From assembly GCA_902491625.1 (NCBI GenBank), contig CABUIO010000036.1, positions 1 through 13,768 of the forward strand: a stretch of 13,768 nucleotides of DNA. The letters are read 5' to 3'. Under the pieces are notes generated by a model, which saw only the letters and a list, made by a program, of their open reading frames with translations, ran no database searches and was not told the origin of the DNA. The translations under genes and the position numbers were made by a program. This document shows positions 1 to 7,793 of the stretch, in pieces (the first letter of the stretch is position 1; the number at the start of each line of letters is the position of its first letter). This DNA comes from an uncultured Porphyromonadaceae bacterium (lineage in GTDB: Bacteria > Bacteroidota > Bacteroidia > Bacteroidales > Muribaculaceae).

Positions 1-117
1 GGCGTCTTTATCCCTTTGTTTCAGTCACATAGCCCGCTATGCTCCTTCAACTCAGTAATAAATCCGCTCCAAAATTCCCGACCCTGTCGTTAACAAGCAT
101 TATTAAACAACCTCTTA
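1..117 (-). mobile_element. Possible terminal fragment of an insertion sequence (non-coding)
   Basis: No gene is supported here. Read on the minus strand from about 117, the sequence shows TAA followed by GAGGTTGTTTAATAATG. This looks like a 3-bp TNA-type target duplication next to a GAGGTTGTTTAA-like terminal repeat of IS5-family (IS1031/ISL2-type) elements. The stretch also holds a perfect 6-bp palindrome, CATAGC-CC-GCTATG at 28-41. The rest of any element would lie before base 1, so neither a second terminal repeat nor a transposase can be seen. The assignment rests on memory of how such ends look. It could equally be an ordinary intergenic repeat. Confidence 0.35.
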
Positions 118-159
118 GGGCATACCATACGGAATTCAGGCAATTTTTAACAGTTCCGG

Positions 160-191
160 CTTGATTATGTAGGTGCGTTTTCGTAATTTTG
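160..191 (+). promoter_or_regulatory. Bacteroidetes-type promoter for proS
   Basis: A TAATTTTG box at 184-191 matches the Bacteroidetes -7 consensus TAnnTTTG exactly. A CTTG at 160-163, 20 bp before it, fits the -33 TTTG element with one mismatch. Transcription would start near 197, giving a leader of about 98 nt before the proS ATG at 295. No Shine-Dalgarno sequence precedes the ATG, as is usual in this phylum. I saw no convincing riboswitch or strong hairpin in the leader. This is the only good plus-strand promoter found before the proS-to-uvrA gene series. Confidence 0.7.
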
Positions 192-294
192 CAGAAAATT
201 ATCCACAAGACTGTAATGTCCGTTTTCGAGACATCGGCCTTGACGTGCTCTCCTCCGTGTTTTCAAAGACTTTCGCAATAACAGAAACCAAGTT

Positions 295-1776
295 ATGGCA
301 ACTGAACTAAAGAATTTTACCAAGAGATCCGAGAACTACTCCCAATGGTACAACGAGCTTGTCGTGAAAGCAGACCTTGCGGAGCAGAGCGCAGTGAGAG
401 GCTGCATGGTGATCAAGCCCTATGGCTATGCCATCTGGGAGAAGATGCAGCATACACTGGACAATATGTTCAAGACTACGGGCGTGCAGAACGCCTACTT
501 CCCCCTTCTGATCCCCAAGTCGTTTCTCTGCCGTGAGGCCGAGCATGTGGAGGGTTTCGCCAAGGAATGCGCGGTCGTGACACACTACCGCCTGAAGAAT
601 GACCCCGAGGGCAACGGCGTGATCGTCGATCCCGAGGCCAAGCTGGAGGAGGAGCTTATCGTGCGTCCTACTTCGGAGACAATCATCTGGGGCACTTACA
701 AGAACTGGATACAGTCGTATCGCGATCTGCCGCTTCTGATCAACCAGTGGGCGAACGTGATGCGCTGGGAGATGCGCACACGCATGTTCCTCCGCACCGC
801 CGAATTCTTATGGCAGGAGGGCCACACGGCTCACGCCACAGAGCAGGAGGCCGAGGCACGCACGGTGCAGATGATCAATCTCTATGCCGACTTCGCCCGC
901 AACTACATGGCCCTTCCGGTCATCGTGGGCGTCAAGAGCGCCACGGAGCGTTTCGCCGGCGCGATCAACACCTACACCATCGAGGCGATGATGCAGGACG
1001 GCAAGGCGCTCCAGAGCGGTACGTCGCATTTCCTCGGCCAGAACTTCGCTAAGGCTTTCGACGTGACTTTCGTCAACAAAGAGAACAAGCCGGAATACGT
1101 GTGGGCAACCTCGTGGGGTGTCAGCACACGACTGATGGGAGCGCTCATCATGGCTCACAGCGACGACAACGGCCTCGTGCTTCCGCCCAGACTGGCGCCG
1201 ATTCAGGTCGTGATCGTGCCCATCTACAAGAACGCCGGGCAGCTTGAGCAGATAAGCGAGAAGATCAATCCTCTGATCAACAAGCTCCGCGGCATGGAGA
1301 TCAGCGTGAAATATGACGACGCCGACAATCGCCGTCCGGGCTTCAAGTTTGCAGACTACGAGGTGAAGGGCGTGCCTGTGCGCGTTGTCGTGGGTGCCCG
1401 CGATCTTGAGAACGGCACCGCCGAGATCATGCGCCGTGACACCCTGGAGAAGGAGACCGTGGCTCTCGAAGGGATCGAGGAATACATCGCCCGGCTTCTT
1501 GACGAGATTCAGGAGAACATCTACAAGAAGGCTCTTGACAACCGCGAGGCTCACACTTATAAGGTGGACAGCTACGAGGAGTTCAAGGAGAAAATCGAGG
1601 ATGGAGGTTTCTTCCTCTGCCACTGGGACGGCACTCCCGAGACGGAGGCCCGCATAAAGGAGGAGACCAAGGCCACAATCCGCTGCATCCCTCTCGACGC
1701 CGAGGAGGAGGAGGGTGTGGACATGCTCACCGGCAAGCCCTCGAAGCAGCGTGTGGTGATCGCCCGCGCCTATTAA
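295..1776 (+). CDS. proS: Proline--tRNA ligase (archaeal/eukaryal-type, ProS type 3)
   Basis: Cytoplasmic class II aminoacyl-tRNA synthetase that charges tRNA(Pro) with proline using ATP. At 493 aa it has the length of the short archaeal/eukaryal-type ProRS, which lacks the editing insertion of the longer bacterial type. Visible landmarks are RPTSET at residues 124-129, the motif 2 region RWEMRTRMFLRTAEFLWQEG at 157-176, GTSHFLGQNF at 242-251, and the motif 3 region WGVSTRLMGAL at 274-284. The anticodon-binding domain runs from about 302 to 400. A C-terminal domain ends in ARAY, with the terminal tyrosine typical of this type. Of the four cysteines that bind zinc in some relatives, only C442 and C464 are evident. 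The ATG at 295 is the first start after the promoter and gives the normal N-terminus. The peptidase gene follows after 28 nt with no terminator between. The assignment is very secure. Confidence 0.97.
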   Translation: MATELKNFTKRSENYSQWYNELVVKADLAEQSAVRGCMVIKPYGYAIWEKMQHTLDNMFKTTGVQNAYFPLLIPKSFLCREAEHVEGFAKECAVVTHYRLKNDPEGNGVIVDPEAKLEEELIVRPTSETIIWGTYKNWIQSYRDLPLLINQWANVMRWEMRTRMFLRTAEFLWQEGHTAHATEQEAEARTVQMINLYADFARNYMALPVIVGVKSATERFAGAINTYTIEAMMQDGKALQSGTSHFLGQNFAKAFDVTFVNKENKPEYVWATSWGVSTRLMGALIMAHSDDNGLVLPPRLAPIQVVIVPIYKNAGQLEQISEKINPLINKLRGMEISVKYDDADNRRPGFKFADYEVKGVPVRVVVGARDLENGTAEIMRRDTLEKETVALEGIEEYIARLLDEIQENIYKKALDNREAHTYKVDSYEEFKEKIEDGGFFLCHWDGTPETEARIKEETKATIRCIPLDAEEEEGVDMLTGKPSKQRVVIARAY

Positions 1777-1804
1777 TCAGAACCATACAGCTAACAGACA
1801 GACA

Positions 1805-3985
1805 ATGCGCCACATCTATCCGATACTTCTTCTCGCCGCTCCGGTCGCCGCACAGGCTTCCGGCGCCCTGACAGCGGCCGATTACTGCGACATTCGCCTT
1901 AACGCTCCGAAGTCGATCAAGGAGATGACCCCGATGCCTGACGGCGAGACATATCTCTGTGTCGGCGAAGAGGGAAAGACCATCGACGCCTACAGCTACC
2001 GTACAGGCAAGAAGACTTCGACGGTGTTCGATGTCGCCACGGTCAAGGGCGAAGTGAAGATCAGCGAGTTCGAGGGTTTCGAGGTGTCGGACAACGGCAA
2101 ATATCTGTTGCTCTACAACGACTCGGAGGGGATCTACCGCTATTCCTTCCGAGCCGAATACTATGTCTTCGACATCATGCGCGGCACGATGAAGCGCGTG
2201 AGCACCGGAGGCAAACAGCGTGCGGCGACCATGAGCCACGACGGCACGAGGGTGGCGTTCCAGCGCGACAACAACATCTATCTCGTCAACCTCGACTACG
2301 GCACCGAGCTGCAGGTCACCAAGGACGGCGCCCTCAACAGCCTCATCAACGGCACACCCGACTGGGCCTACGAGGAAGAGTTCGGCATCCTCAACACGAT
2401 GCGATTCTCTCCCGACGACCTTCTGCTGGCGTTCATGACCTCCGACGAGTCGCAGGTGCCGCTCTACAATTTCGACATCTATTCGGGCTACTGCAATCCT
2501 CAGCCGCAATATGAGATGCGTCCCGGCGAATTCAGCTACAAGTATCCGCTTCCGGGCGAGAACAATTCGGTGGTGAGCGTGAAGGTCTTCAACATCGACA
2601 CGCGGATCACGAAGACAATGGACATCCCGATGGCTTCGACCGACTATGTACCCTCGATCGAGTTCGGCGGCGCTTCGGACCGCCTGATGGTGATGGTTCT
2701 CAACCGCGACCAGAACGACCTGAAGCTCTACAACGTCAATCCCGGCTCGACCGTTGCACACCTTGTGCTCTCGGAGACCTCCGGGGCATGGCTCTCCCCT
2801 TCCGCCTACCGGATGGTGGACTACGGTGCCGACAGCTTCGTCATCGGCAGCGACCGCAGCGGATGGCGCCACCTCTACCAGTATGACTACAGCGGCAATC
2901 TGCGCCGTTCGCTCACTTCGGGCGACTTCTACGTGACCGACTATTACGGAGCAGACGCCGCGGGCAATTACTACGTGCAGTGTACCAAGGAGGGAGCATC
3001 GGAGCGCAACGTGGCCAGAATCAGCGCCAAGGGAGGCTCTATGACGCTTCTTCATCCCGGCAAGGGATGGGAGTCGGCCTCCTTCAGCAAGGGGATGAAA
3101 TACTACGTGCGCACCTACAGCGACGCCGTCACCCCGCCGCAGTACACACTATGGTCTTCAACTGCCAAGATCGCCGATCTGGAGCTTAACGCCGACTATG
3201 CCTCGCGCTATGCCTCGGCTCCGCGCAAGGAGTTCCTGAAGGTGAAGAACGCTCTCGGCGAGGATATGGACGCCTATGTCATCAGGCCCGCGAACTTCGA
3301 TGCCTCGCGACGCTATCCGCTGGTGATGACCCAATACAACGGCCCCGAGTCGCAGGAGGTCAAGAACAGATGGACGATCGACGGAATGACTTATCTTGCC
3401 TCCGAGGGCTACGTCGTGGCATGTGTGGACGGACGCGGCACCGGATTCCGCGGACGCGCATGGAGCGACGTCGTCTACAAACAGCTTGGCCGCTACGAGA
3501 CCGAAGACCAGATCGCCGGAGCCAAGTATTTCGCTTCGCTCCCCTATGTCGACTCCTCGCGCATGGGATGCTTCGGATGGAGCTACGGCGGCTACATGAG
3601 CCTGCTGGAGCTTTCCGCACCCTCCACACCTTTCACATGCGGAGTGGCTATGGCTCCCGTGACAGACTGGCGCTTCTACGACTCCATCTACACCGAGCGC
3701 TACATGCTCACCCCGCAGCAGAACAGCGAGGGCTACGAGGTCGCCTCCACCCTCTCCAAGACCGGCGGCCTGAACGCCCGGCTCCTCATCATGAGCGGCA
3801 CGAGCGACGACAATGTACACTTCTTCAACACTTTGAAATACACCTCCAAACTCACTTCCGAAGGCAAGATATTCGATATGATGGCATGGACCGGTTTCGA
3901 CCACTCGCTGCGCATGTGCAACGCCCGGACTCAGCTGTATCGGAAAGTGCTCGACTTCTTCAACACAAATATGCAGAGAAAGTAA
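1805..3985 (+). CDS. Secreted dipeptidyl peptidase IV (S9 family serine peptidase)
   Basis: Serine exopeptidase of the prolyl oligopeptidase clan, expected to release Xaa-Pro (or Xaa-Ala) dipeptides from peptide N-termini. The 726-aa protein starts with a signal peptide (hydrophobic core about 7-16, likely cut after AQA at residue 18, no lipobox cysteine), so it probably works in the periplasm or outside the cell. An N-terminal beta-propeller of the DPPIV_N type fills about 60-450. It contains DWAYEEEF at 186-193, whose glutamates match the pair that holds the substrate amino terminus in human DPP4. The C-terminal alpha/beta-hydrolase carries the oxyanion motif YNGP (Y511), the nucleophile motif GWSYGGY (S593), the acid in SDDNVHF (D668) and H700 in FDH. 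All key residues are present. The double-Glu motif favours DPP-IV over prolyl oligopeptidase or acylaminoacyl peptidase. It probably shares a transcript with proS. Confidence 0.93.
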   Translation: MRHIYPILLLAAPVAAQASGALTAADYCDIRLNAPKSIKEMTPMPDGETYLCVGEEGKTIDAYSYRTGKKTSTVFDVATVKGEVKISEFEGFEVSDNGKYLLLYNDSEGIYRYSFRAEYYVFDIMRGTMKRVSTGGKQRAATMSHDGTRVAFQRDNNIYLVNLDYGTELQVTKDGALNSLINGTPDWAYEEEFGILNTMRFSPDDLLLAFMTSDESQVPLYNFDIYSGYCNPQPQYEMRPGEFSYKYPLPGENNSVVSVKVFNIDTRITKTMDIPMASTDYVPSIEFGGASDRLMVMVLNRDQNDLKLYNVNPGSTVAHLVLSETSGAWLSPSAYRMVDYGADSFVIGSDRSGWRHLYQYDYSGNLRRSLTSGDFYVTDYYGADAAGNYYVQCTKEGASERNVARISAKGGSMTLLHPGKGWESASFSKGMKYYVRTYSDAVTPPQYTLWSSTAKIADLELNADYASRYASAPRKEFLKVKNALGEDMDAYVIRPANFDASRRYPLVMTQYNGPESQEVKNRWTIDGMTYLASEGYVVACVDGRGTGFRGRAWSDVVYKQLGRYETEDQIAGAKYFASLPYVDSSRMGCFGWSYGGYMSLLELSAPSTPFTCGVAMAPVTDWRFYDSIYTERYMLTPQQNSEGYEVASTLSKTGGLNARLLIMSGTSDDNVHFFNTLKYTSKLTSEGKIFDMMAWTGFDHSLRMCNARTQLYRKVLDFFNTNMQRK

Positions 3986-4018
3986 GCCACGGAGGGACAA
4001 TCCCGACACCAGTCACCG

Positions 4019-5380
4019 ATGAAAGACATATATAAAATAAACAGCATTCAGATCTACAACATCTGGCGTAACACAGCCACAGGCCTCATGCTTGTGGGAC
4101 TGACCCTGCTGCTTACATATATTCTCCCCACTTTCCTCGCTCCCGTGGTCTCCACGTGTGCGGCTTTCGCCATCTACATCCTCACCTACAACGAGATCAA
4201 CCGCCGGCAGAGCTGTCTCCTCCACCCTTCGGCGATCCTGCTGAGCCTGATCAACTACACTTTCCTACTCCTGATATTGAACATCGCCTCCGGGTGGATC
4301 ACGAGCTTCAACATCTGGTTCGAGCTCTCGTTCTTCACCGAGCCTTTCCTGCCCATCCTGCTTCTGGCTCCCGTCACGTTCGCGACAGCCGTGATACTCC
4401 TCTTCCGGGGCGACAGCGCAAGCGTCTGCACCGACTGCCAGATCACCAACGGACATTTCTCGATGCGGGGTCGCATGGGCACCATTCTCCACACCGAGTC
4501 GAAACTGCAGCTACGCAACCTCGCCCTGATCTCCGGACTGATCTCGGCCGGTACGCTGCTCTATTTCGCGTTCGTCTACAACCCCGTCAACATCACTTCG
4601 CGCGACACCCTCGTCTTTTACTGGCTTCCGATCCTGCTGATCATCTTCGACATCGTCTATTTCGGAATGCACTACTACAATCTCTACCTCGATCTGCGCG
4701 AGCAGGATCTTGTTGTCACTCCGCAGGAACTGGCCGAGACATCGACCAAGACATGGGTGCGCTATTACATCATCTGCGAGGACAACATCTATCTCAACAT
4801 GCACTCCAAGGATGCCTTCAATCCACAAAGTGATGTTCCGGTGATCGAGACACCTTTCATCGTGAGCCGCGAGAGCGACGGCATTACTGAAGAGGAGGCC
4901 TCCTCCATCATCCATGCCCTCACAGGCGTGCACGACGGCCGGTTGCGCTTCTTCTTCGGACGCAAATCGCCCGACAACCTCAAGCACAGTGTCGTGCGTT
5001 TCTTCTATCTCCTGCCGGGGGAGACCGAGAAATATCCGCAGCTCAAGGATGTGGACGGCACATGGATCAGCTCCAACAAATTCAAGACGCTGATGTACAC
5101 GAAGCCGGCGCAGATCTCCCGCGGCCTGATGACAGACATGAGACGTCTGGGCACTATCGTCATCACCTCCAAGACCTTCGACGAGAAGGGCGAGAGGCGC
5201 ACCAGGCTCACACAGTATCATCCCTCCTTCAACTTCGAGGAGCTATACCGCTCCAAGCTCGATTTCCAGGACAGCGCCTGGCTGAGGGTCTCATGTTTCA
5301 ACAGCGACACTTCCTATTTCAAGATCAAACGTCTGTGGCGTAACTTCACGCGCCGCAACAACATTCCCGTGGATGAGTAG
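4019..5380 (+). CDS. Six-helix membrane protein of unknown function
   Basis: I do not recognise the family. The 453-aa protein has about six hydrophobic segments (near residues 21-40, 41-57, 72-92, 108-129, 168-187 and 198-217), which predicts an inner-membrane protein. A loop between helices 4 and 5 (about 130-167) holds a CTDC motif at 137-140 and several glycines. The last 230 residues or so look soluble and mixed alpha/beta, with aromatic and charged patches (FFFGRKSPDN, RFFYLLPGETEKYP) and a basic end (RLWRNFTRRNN). No catalytic signature, ATP-binding motif or transport signature was identified. It starts 33 nt after the peptidase gene. Its final codons overlap the miaA start by 8 nt (ATGAGTAG), so translation of the two is probably coupled. 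It is a real gene, given its intact frame, GC-rich codon use and tight packing. Confidence 0.8.
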   Translation: MKDIYKINSIQIYNIWRNTATGLMLVGLTLLLTYILPTFLAPVVSTCAAFAIYILTYNEINRRQSCLLHPSAILLSLINYTFLLLILNIASGWITSFNIWFELSFFTEPFLPILLLAPVTFATAVILLFRGDSASVCTDCQITNGHFSMRGRMGTILHTESKLQLRNLALISGLISAGTLLYFAFVYNPVNITSRDTLVFYWLPILLIIFDIVYFGMHYYNLYLDLREQDLVVTPQELAETSTKTWVRYYIICEDNIYLNMHSKDAFNPQSDVPVIETPFIVSRESDGITEEEASSIIHALTGVHDGRLRFFFGRKSPDNLKHSVVRFFYLLPGETEKYPQLKDVDGTWISSNKFKTLMYTKPAQISRGLMTDMRRLGTIVITSKTFDEKGERRTRLTQYHPSFNFEELYRSKLDFQDSAWLRVSCFNSDTSYFKIKRLWRNFTRRNNIPVDE

Positions 5381-6287
5381 CGGAAGGATCATCACCATCC
5401 TCGGTCCCACAGCCTGCGGCAAGACACGGCGTGCCGTACAGCTCGCCCGCAGCCTCGGGGCGGAGATCGTGAGCTGCGACTCCCGTCAGGTCTACCGCGG
5501 CATGGACATCGGCACCGGAAAAGACCTTGGAGAATATGGCGATGTGCCGGTGCATATGGTCGACGTATGCCCTGCCGGCGAACGCTACAATCTCTTCCGC
5601 TTCCTTTCCGAGGCACGTGCCGCACTTGAAGACATCTCCCGGCGTGGCCGACGCGCTATCCTCTGCGGAGGCAGCGGCATGTATCTGGAAAACCTCATCG
5701 CCGGTGTAGCACTCCCTGACGTCCCCTGCAATCCGGCGTTAAGAGCTTCTCTGGAAGCCAGGTCGCTCGACGAGCTAACCGCGATACTCAGCTCATACAA
5801 GACTCTACACAACACCACCGACGTCGACACGCTGCAGAGAGCCATACGCGCCATCGAGATCGAGACATGGTATCGCGAGCATCCCGAGCAGGCAGCACAG
5901 GCCGACCGGGCTACCGCCGCTCCGCTCGACACGGTGATCATCGGTCTCGACATCCCGCGCGACGAACGCCGCAGAAGAATCGACATCCGCCTCCGCCAAC
6001 GCCTCGACGAAGGGATGATCGACGAGGTTCGCTCACTTCTCGCGCAAGGCGTTGACCACGACACACTGATGTACTACGGTCTGGAATACAGGTTCATCTC
6101 CCTTCATTTACAGGGACTCCTGACTTTCGACGAGATGGAGGAGCAGCTGCGCACCGCAATACATCAGTTTGCCAAACGGCAGATGACATGGTTCCGTGGC
6201 ATGGAACGCCGAGGCTTCATCATCCGCTGGCTCCCATACGACATGCCGGACGCCGCCTTCGCGGAGGAAGTTCCCAAGCTTCTCTAA
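5373..6287 (+). CDS. miaA: tRNA dimethylallyltransferase (MiaA)
   Basis: Transfers a dimethylallyl group from DMAPP to N6 of A37 in tRNAs that read codons beginning with U. This is the first step of i6A/ms2i6A synthesis, which supports codon-anticodon pairing. The 304-aa protein carries the P-loop GPTACGKT (11-18), DSRQVYRGMDIGTGKD (36-51), a GGSGMYLE motif matching the usual GGTGLYL, and FAKRQMTWFRGMERRG near the C-terminus, which is the family's xxKRQxTWFR hallmark. The GTGKD form after DSRQ, rather than GTAKP, and the short length resemble the second MiaA paralogue of Bacteroidales, so another miaA copy may exist elsewhere. That point is from memory. The ATG overlaps the end of the upstream membrane-protein gene, and the next start lies 38 nt downstream. 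Confidence 0.93.
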   Translation: MSSGRIITILGPTACGKTRRAVQLARSLGAEIVSCDSRQVYRGMDIGTGKDLGEYGDVPVHMVDVCPAGERYNLFRFLSEARAALEDISRRGRRAILCGGSGMYLENLIAGVALPDVPCNPALRASLEARSLDELTAILSSYKTLHNTTDVDTLQRAIRAIEIETWYREHPEQAAQADRATAAPLDTVIIGLDIPRDERRRRIDIRLRQRLDEGMIDEVRSLLAQGVDHDTLMYYGLEYRFISLHLQGLLTFDEMEEQLRTAIHQFAKRQMTWFRGMERRGFIIRWLPYDMPDAAFAEEVPKLL

Positions 6288-6325
6288 GACACAATATCGA
6301 CATACTCCGCCACGTTTACATTATA

Positions 6326-7714
6326 ATGTATATCAAAAGGCATATATTGGCAGCAGCGGTTGCTTCCGTGTCTGCGCTGACGGCATCGCAGTCGGCGTCG
6401 GCGGCATCGCTGCAGTTCGACGGCAGCTCGCGAAAGGTAATCGAAGTCACTCCCGACCGCAACACCGGACTCGACATGATCTATGTCGTCTACGATGTGG
6501 CCGGTGTCTCGGCAAGCTTCACCTCAACCTCATCCACTCCCGCGAGATGGTACAAATACAGCAACCTCGGCGGAGGATATGCCGTGGAGCTGACCGACAT
6601 CGTCTATTCCGGCAACACCTCCACACTCCCGCAGATCGAGGGAGACATGGGCTACATCATAGAGTGCGGCACAGACCGCAGCTACTTCTGGGTCACGGGC
6701 TACAAGTCCCATGAATTCCGGCTGCAGTCCGTCGGCGTGTCGCCCGAATCCGACTGCGGGATGACTATCCTCGACGTCAGCGGTTCAGCCGACCCTATCC
6801 ACTACTACACCATCAACGGCCAGCAGCGTACCCTCGACCGCGACATCACCGTTGAATACCTCACCCTTGAGGCCGACCGCGAGGCCCGCGTCTACAACCA
6901 GATTCCGGCAACCCACAGTATCGAGTCCATCGACGCTTCCGGCCATGTCTACATCTCCCCCGCACCGCTGTGCGACACACGCTTCACCGTGAGCGGCGAC
7001 GCTTTCATGCGAGCCTGGGGAAGCTACCTGCAGGTGCGCAGCGACAGCTATACGACTCCGGCTGTCGACTGCTTCGTCTTCGCCACCCAGACTCCCCGAA
7101 GCGACTCCGACGAGCCCTCCAACGAGATAGGCTCAGGCGAGGACGGCACTCTCGGCGGCTCCGCTCCCGCCGAAATCACTTTCACGGCCATAGCTTCCGA
7201 CGCAGTGCTCCACAACGAATGGCAGTTCTCCGACGACCCCGAGTTCAGCAACCTCACCTACCGCTTCAACGACGCCGAGGTCAGCCACACTTTCCGCGAG
7301 GAAGGCACGACCTACGTGCGCTATATCGGATCCAATGCCGACGGCTCGTGCGAGACCTACGGCGAGACTTTCGAGGTGCACATCGGCAACTCCGAGCTTA
7401 AGATTCCCAACGCATTCTCCCCCGGAGCCTCCGAGGGCACCAACGACATCTGGAAGGTGAGCTACCGCAGCATCATAGAGTTCGAATGCCACATCTTCAA
7501 CATCCAAGGCGAGGAGATCTTCAGCTTCAACGACCCCTCGCAGGGATGGGACGGCAAGAAAGGGGGCAAGCTCGTGAAGCCGGGCGTCTACTACTACGTC
7601 ATCGAGGCTCTCGGATCCGACGGCAAGCGCTACAAGAAGAGCGGCGACATCAACATCGTGCGCTACACACGCCGTGCTTCCGGAACCGGCGGAGGCTCCT
7701 CGACCACAGAGTGA
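6326..7714 (+). CDS. Secreted protein with gliding/T9SS type-B-like C-terminal domain
   Basis: The chosen ATG gives a 462-aa protein with a clear signal peptide: basic MYIKRH, hydrophobic core about 7-20, and likely cleavage after SASA at residue 26. An in-frame ATG 138 nt upstream would lie inside miaA, bury the signal peptide and add a non-typical tail, so it is rejected. Residues about 30-255 are beta-rich and unrecognised. An acidic, Gly/Ser-rich linker follows (about 258-280), then a PKD-like beta domain (about 283-353). The segment 360-446 (IPNAFSPGASEGTNDIW through WDGKKGG, VKPGVYYYVIEA to GDINIV) matches the gliding-motility-associated/T9SS type-B sorting domain. Such domains direct export across the outer membrane by the type IX system and normally end the protein. 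Here about 16 extra residues follow, including ASGTGGGSSTTE. The function of the N-terminal part is unknown. It may be co-transcribed with miaA. Confidence 0.82.
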   Translation: MYIKRHILAAAVASVSALTASQSASAASLQFDGSSRKVIEVTPDRNTGLDMIYVVYDVAGVSASFTSTSSTPARWYKYSNLGGGYAVELTDIVYSGNTSTLPQIEGDMGYIIECGTDRSYFWVTGYKSHEFRLQSVGVSPESDCGMTILDVSGSADPIHYYTINGQQRTLDRDITVEYLTLEADREARVYNQIPATHSIESIDASGHVYISPAPLCDTRFTVSGDAFMRAWGSYLQVRSDSYTTPAVDCFVFATQTPRSDSDEPSNEIGSGEDGTLGGSAPAEITFTAIASDAVLHNEWQFSDDPEFSNLTYRFNDAEVSHTFREEGTTYVRYIGSNADGSCETYGETFEVHIGNSELKIPNAFSPGASEGTNDIWKVSYRSIIEFECHIFNIQGEEIFSFNDPSQGWDGKKGGKLVKPGVYYYVIEALGSDGKRYKKSGDINIVRYTRRASGTGGGSSTTE

Positions 7715-7750
7715 ACCCGCCTCCTCTTTCCATCGTTTCACATTCACAAC

Positions 7751-7780
7751 GGCTTCCCCATGCCAAGGTCCGGGGAGGCC
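7751..7780 (+). promoter_or_regulatory. Strong hairpin just before uvrA
   Basis: GGCTTCCCC (7751-7759) pairs with GGGGAGGCC (7772-7780) to form a 9-bp stem with one G-T wobble and a 12-nt loop. It lies in the 79-nt gap between the T9SS-like gene and uvrA and ends 13 nt before the uvrA ATG. Only a weak pyrimidine run follows (TTCC), so it is not a classical terminator. It could partly stop transcription, stabilise a processed mRNA end, or limit access to the uvrA start. Confidence 0.5.
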
Positions 7781-7793
7781 TTCCATACAGACA

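Noticed and set aside
28..41. CATAGC-CC-GCTATG palindrome as a terminator
   Set aside because: The loop is only 2 nt and no T-run follows. It is better read as part of the repeat-like sequence at 1-117.
1..93. Open plus-strand frame of 30 codons ending in TAA at 91-93
   Set aside because: It is too short and lacks a start or recognisable motif. It could be the tail of something left of the window but cannot be supported.
808..1623. 271-codon open frame antisense to proS
   Set aside because: Same shadow effect: the plus strand encodes a complete ProRS with all class II motifs.
1727..3055. 442-codon open frame antisense to the DPP-IV gene
   Set aside because: It is a shadow of a GC-rich gene with strong codon bias. 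Its translation is low-complexity (Val/His/Ala/Arg-rich) with no domain, and the plus-strand protein carries a complete catalytic triad.
6188..6325. Upstream ATG extending the T9SS-like protein into miaA
   Set aside because: It would overlap miaA by 100 nt and bury an ideal signal peptide 46 residues inside. The ATG at 6326 starts exactly at the signal peptide.
7674..7793. Upstream ATG extending UvrA by 40 residues
   Set aside because: It begins inside the preceding gene, adds a Pro/Ser-rich tail not seen in UvrA, and crosses the hairpin. The ATG at 7794 gives the normal 950-aa length.
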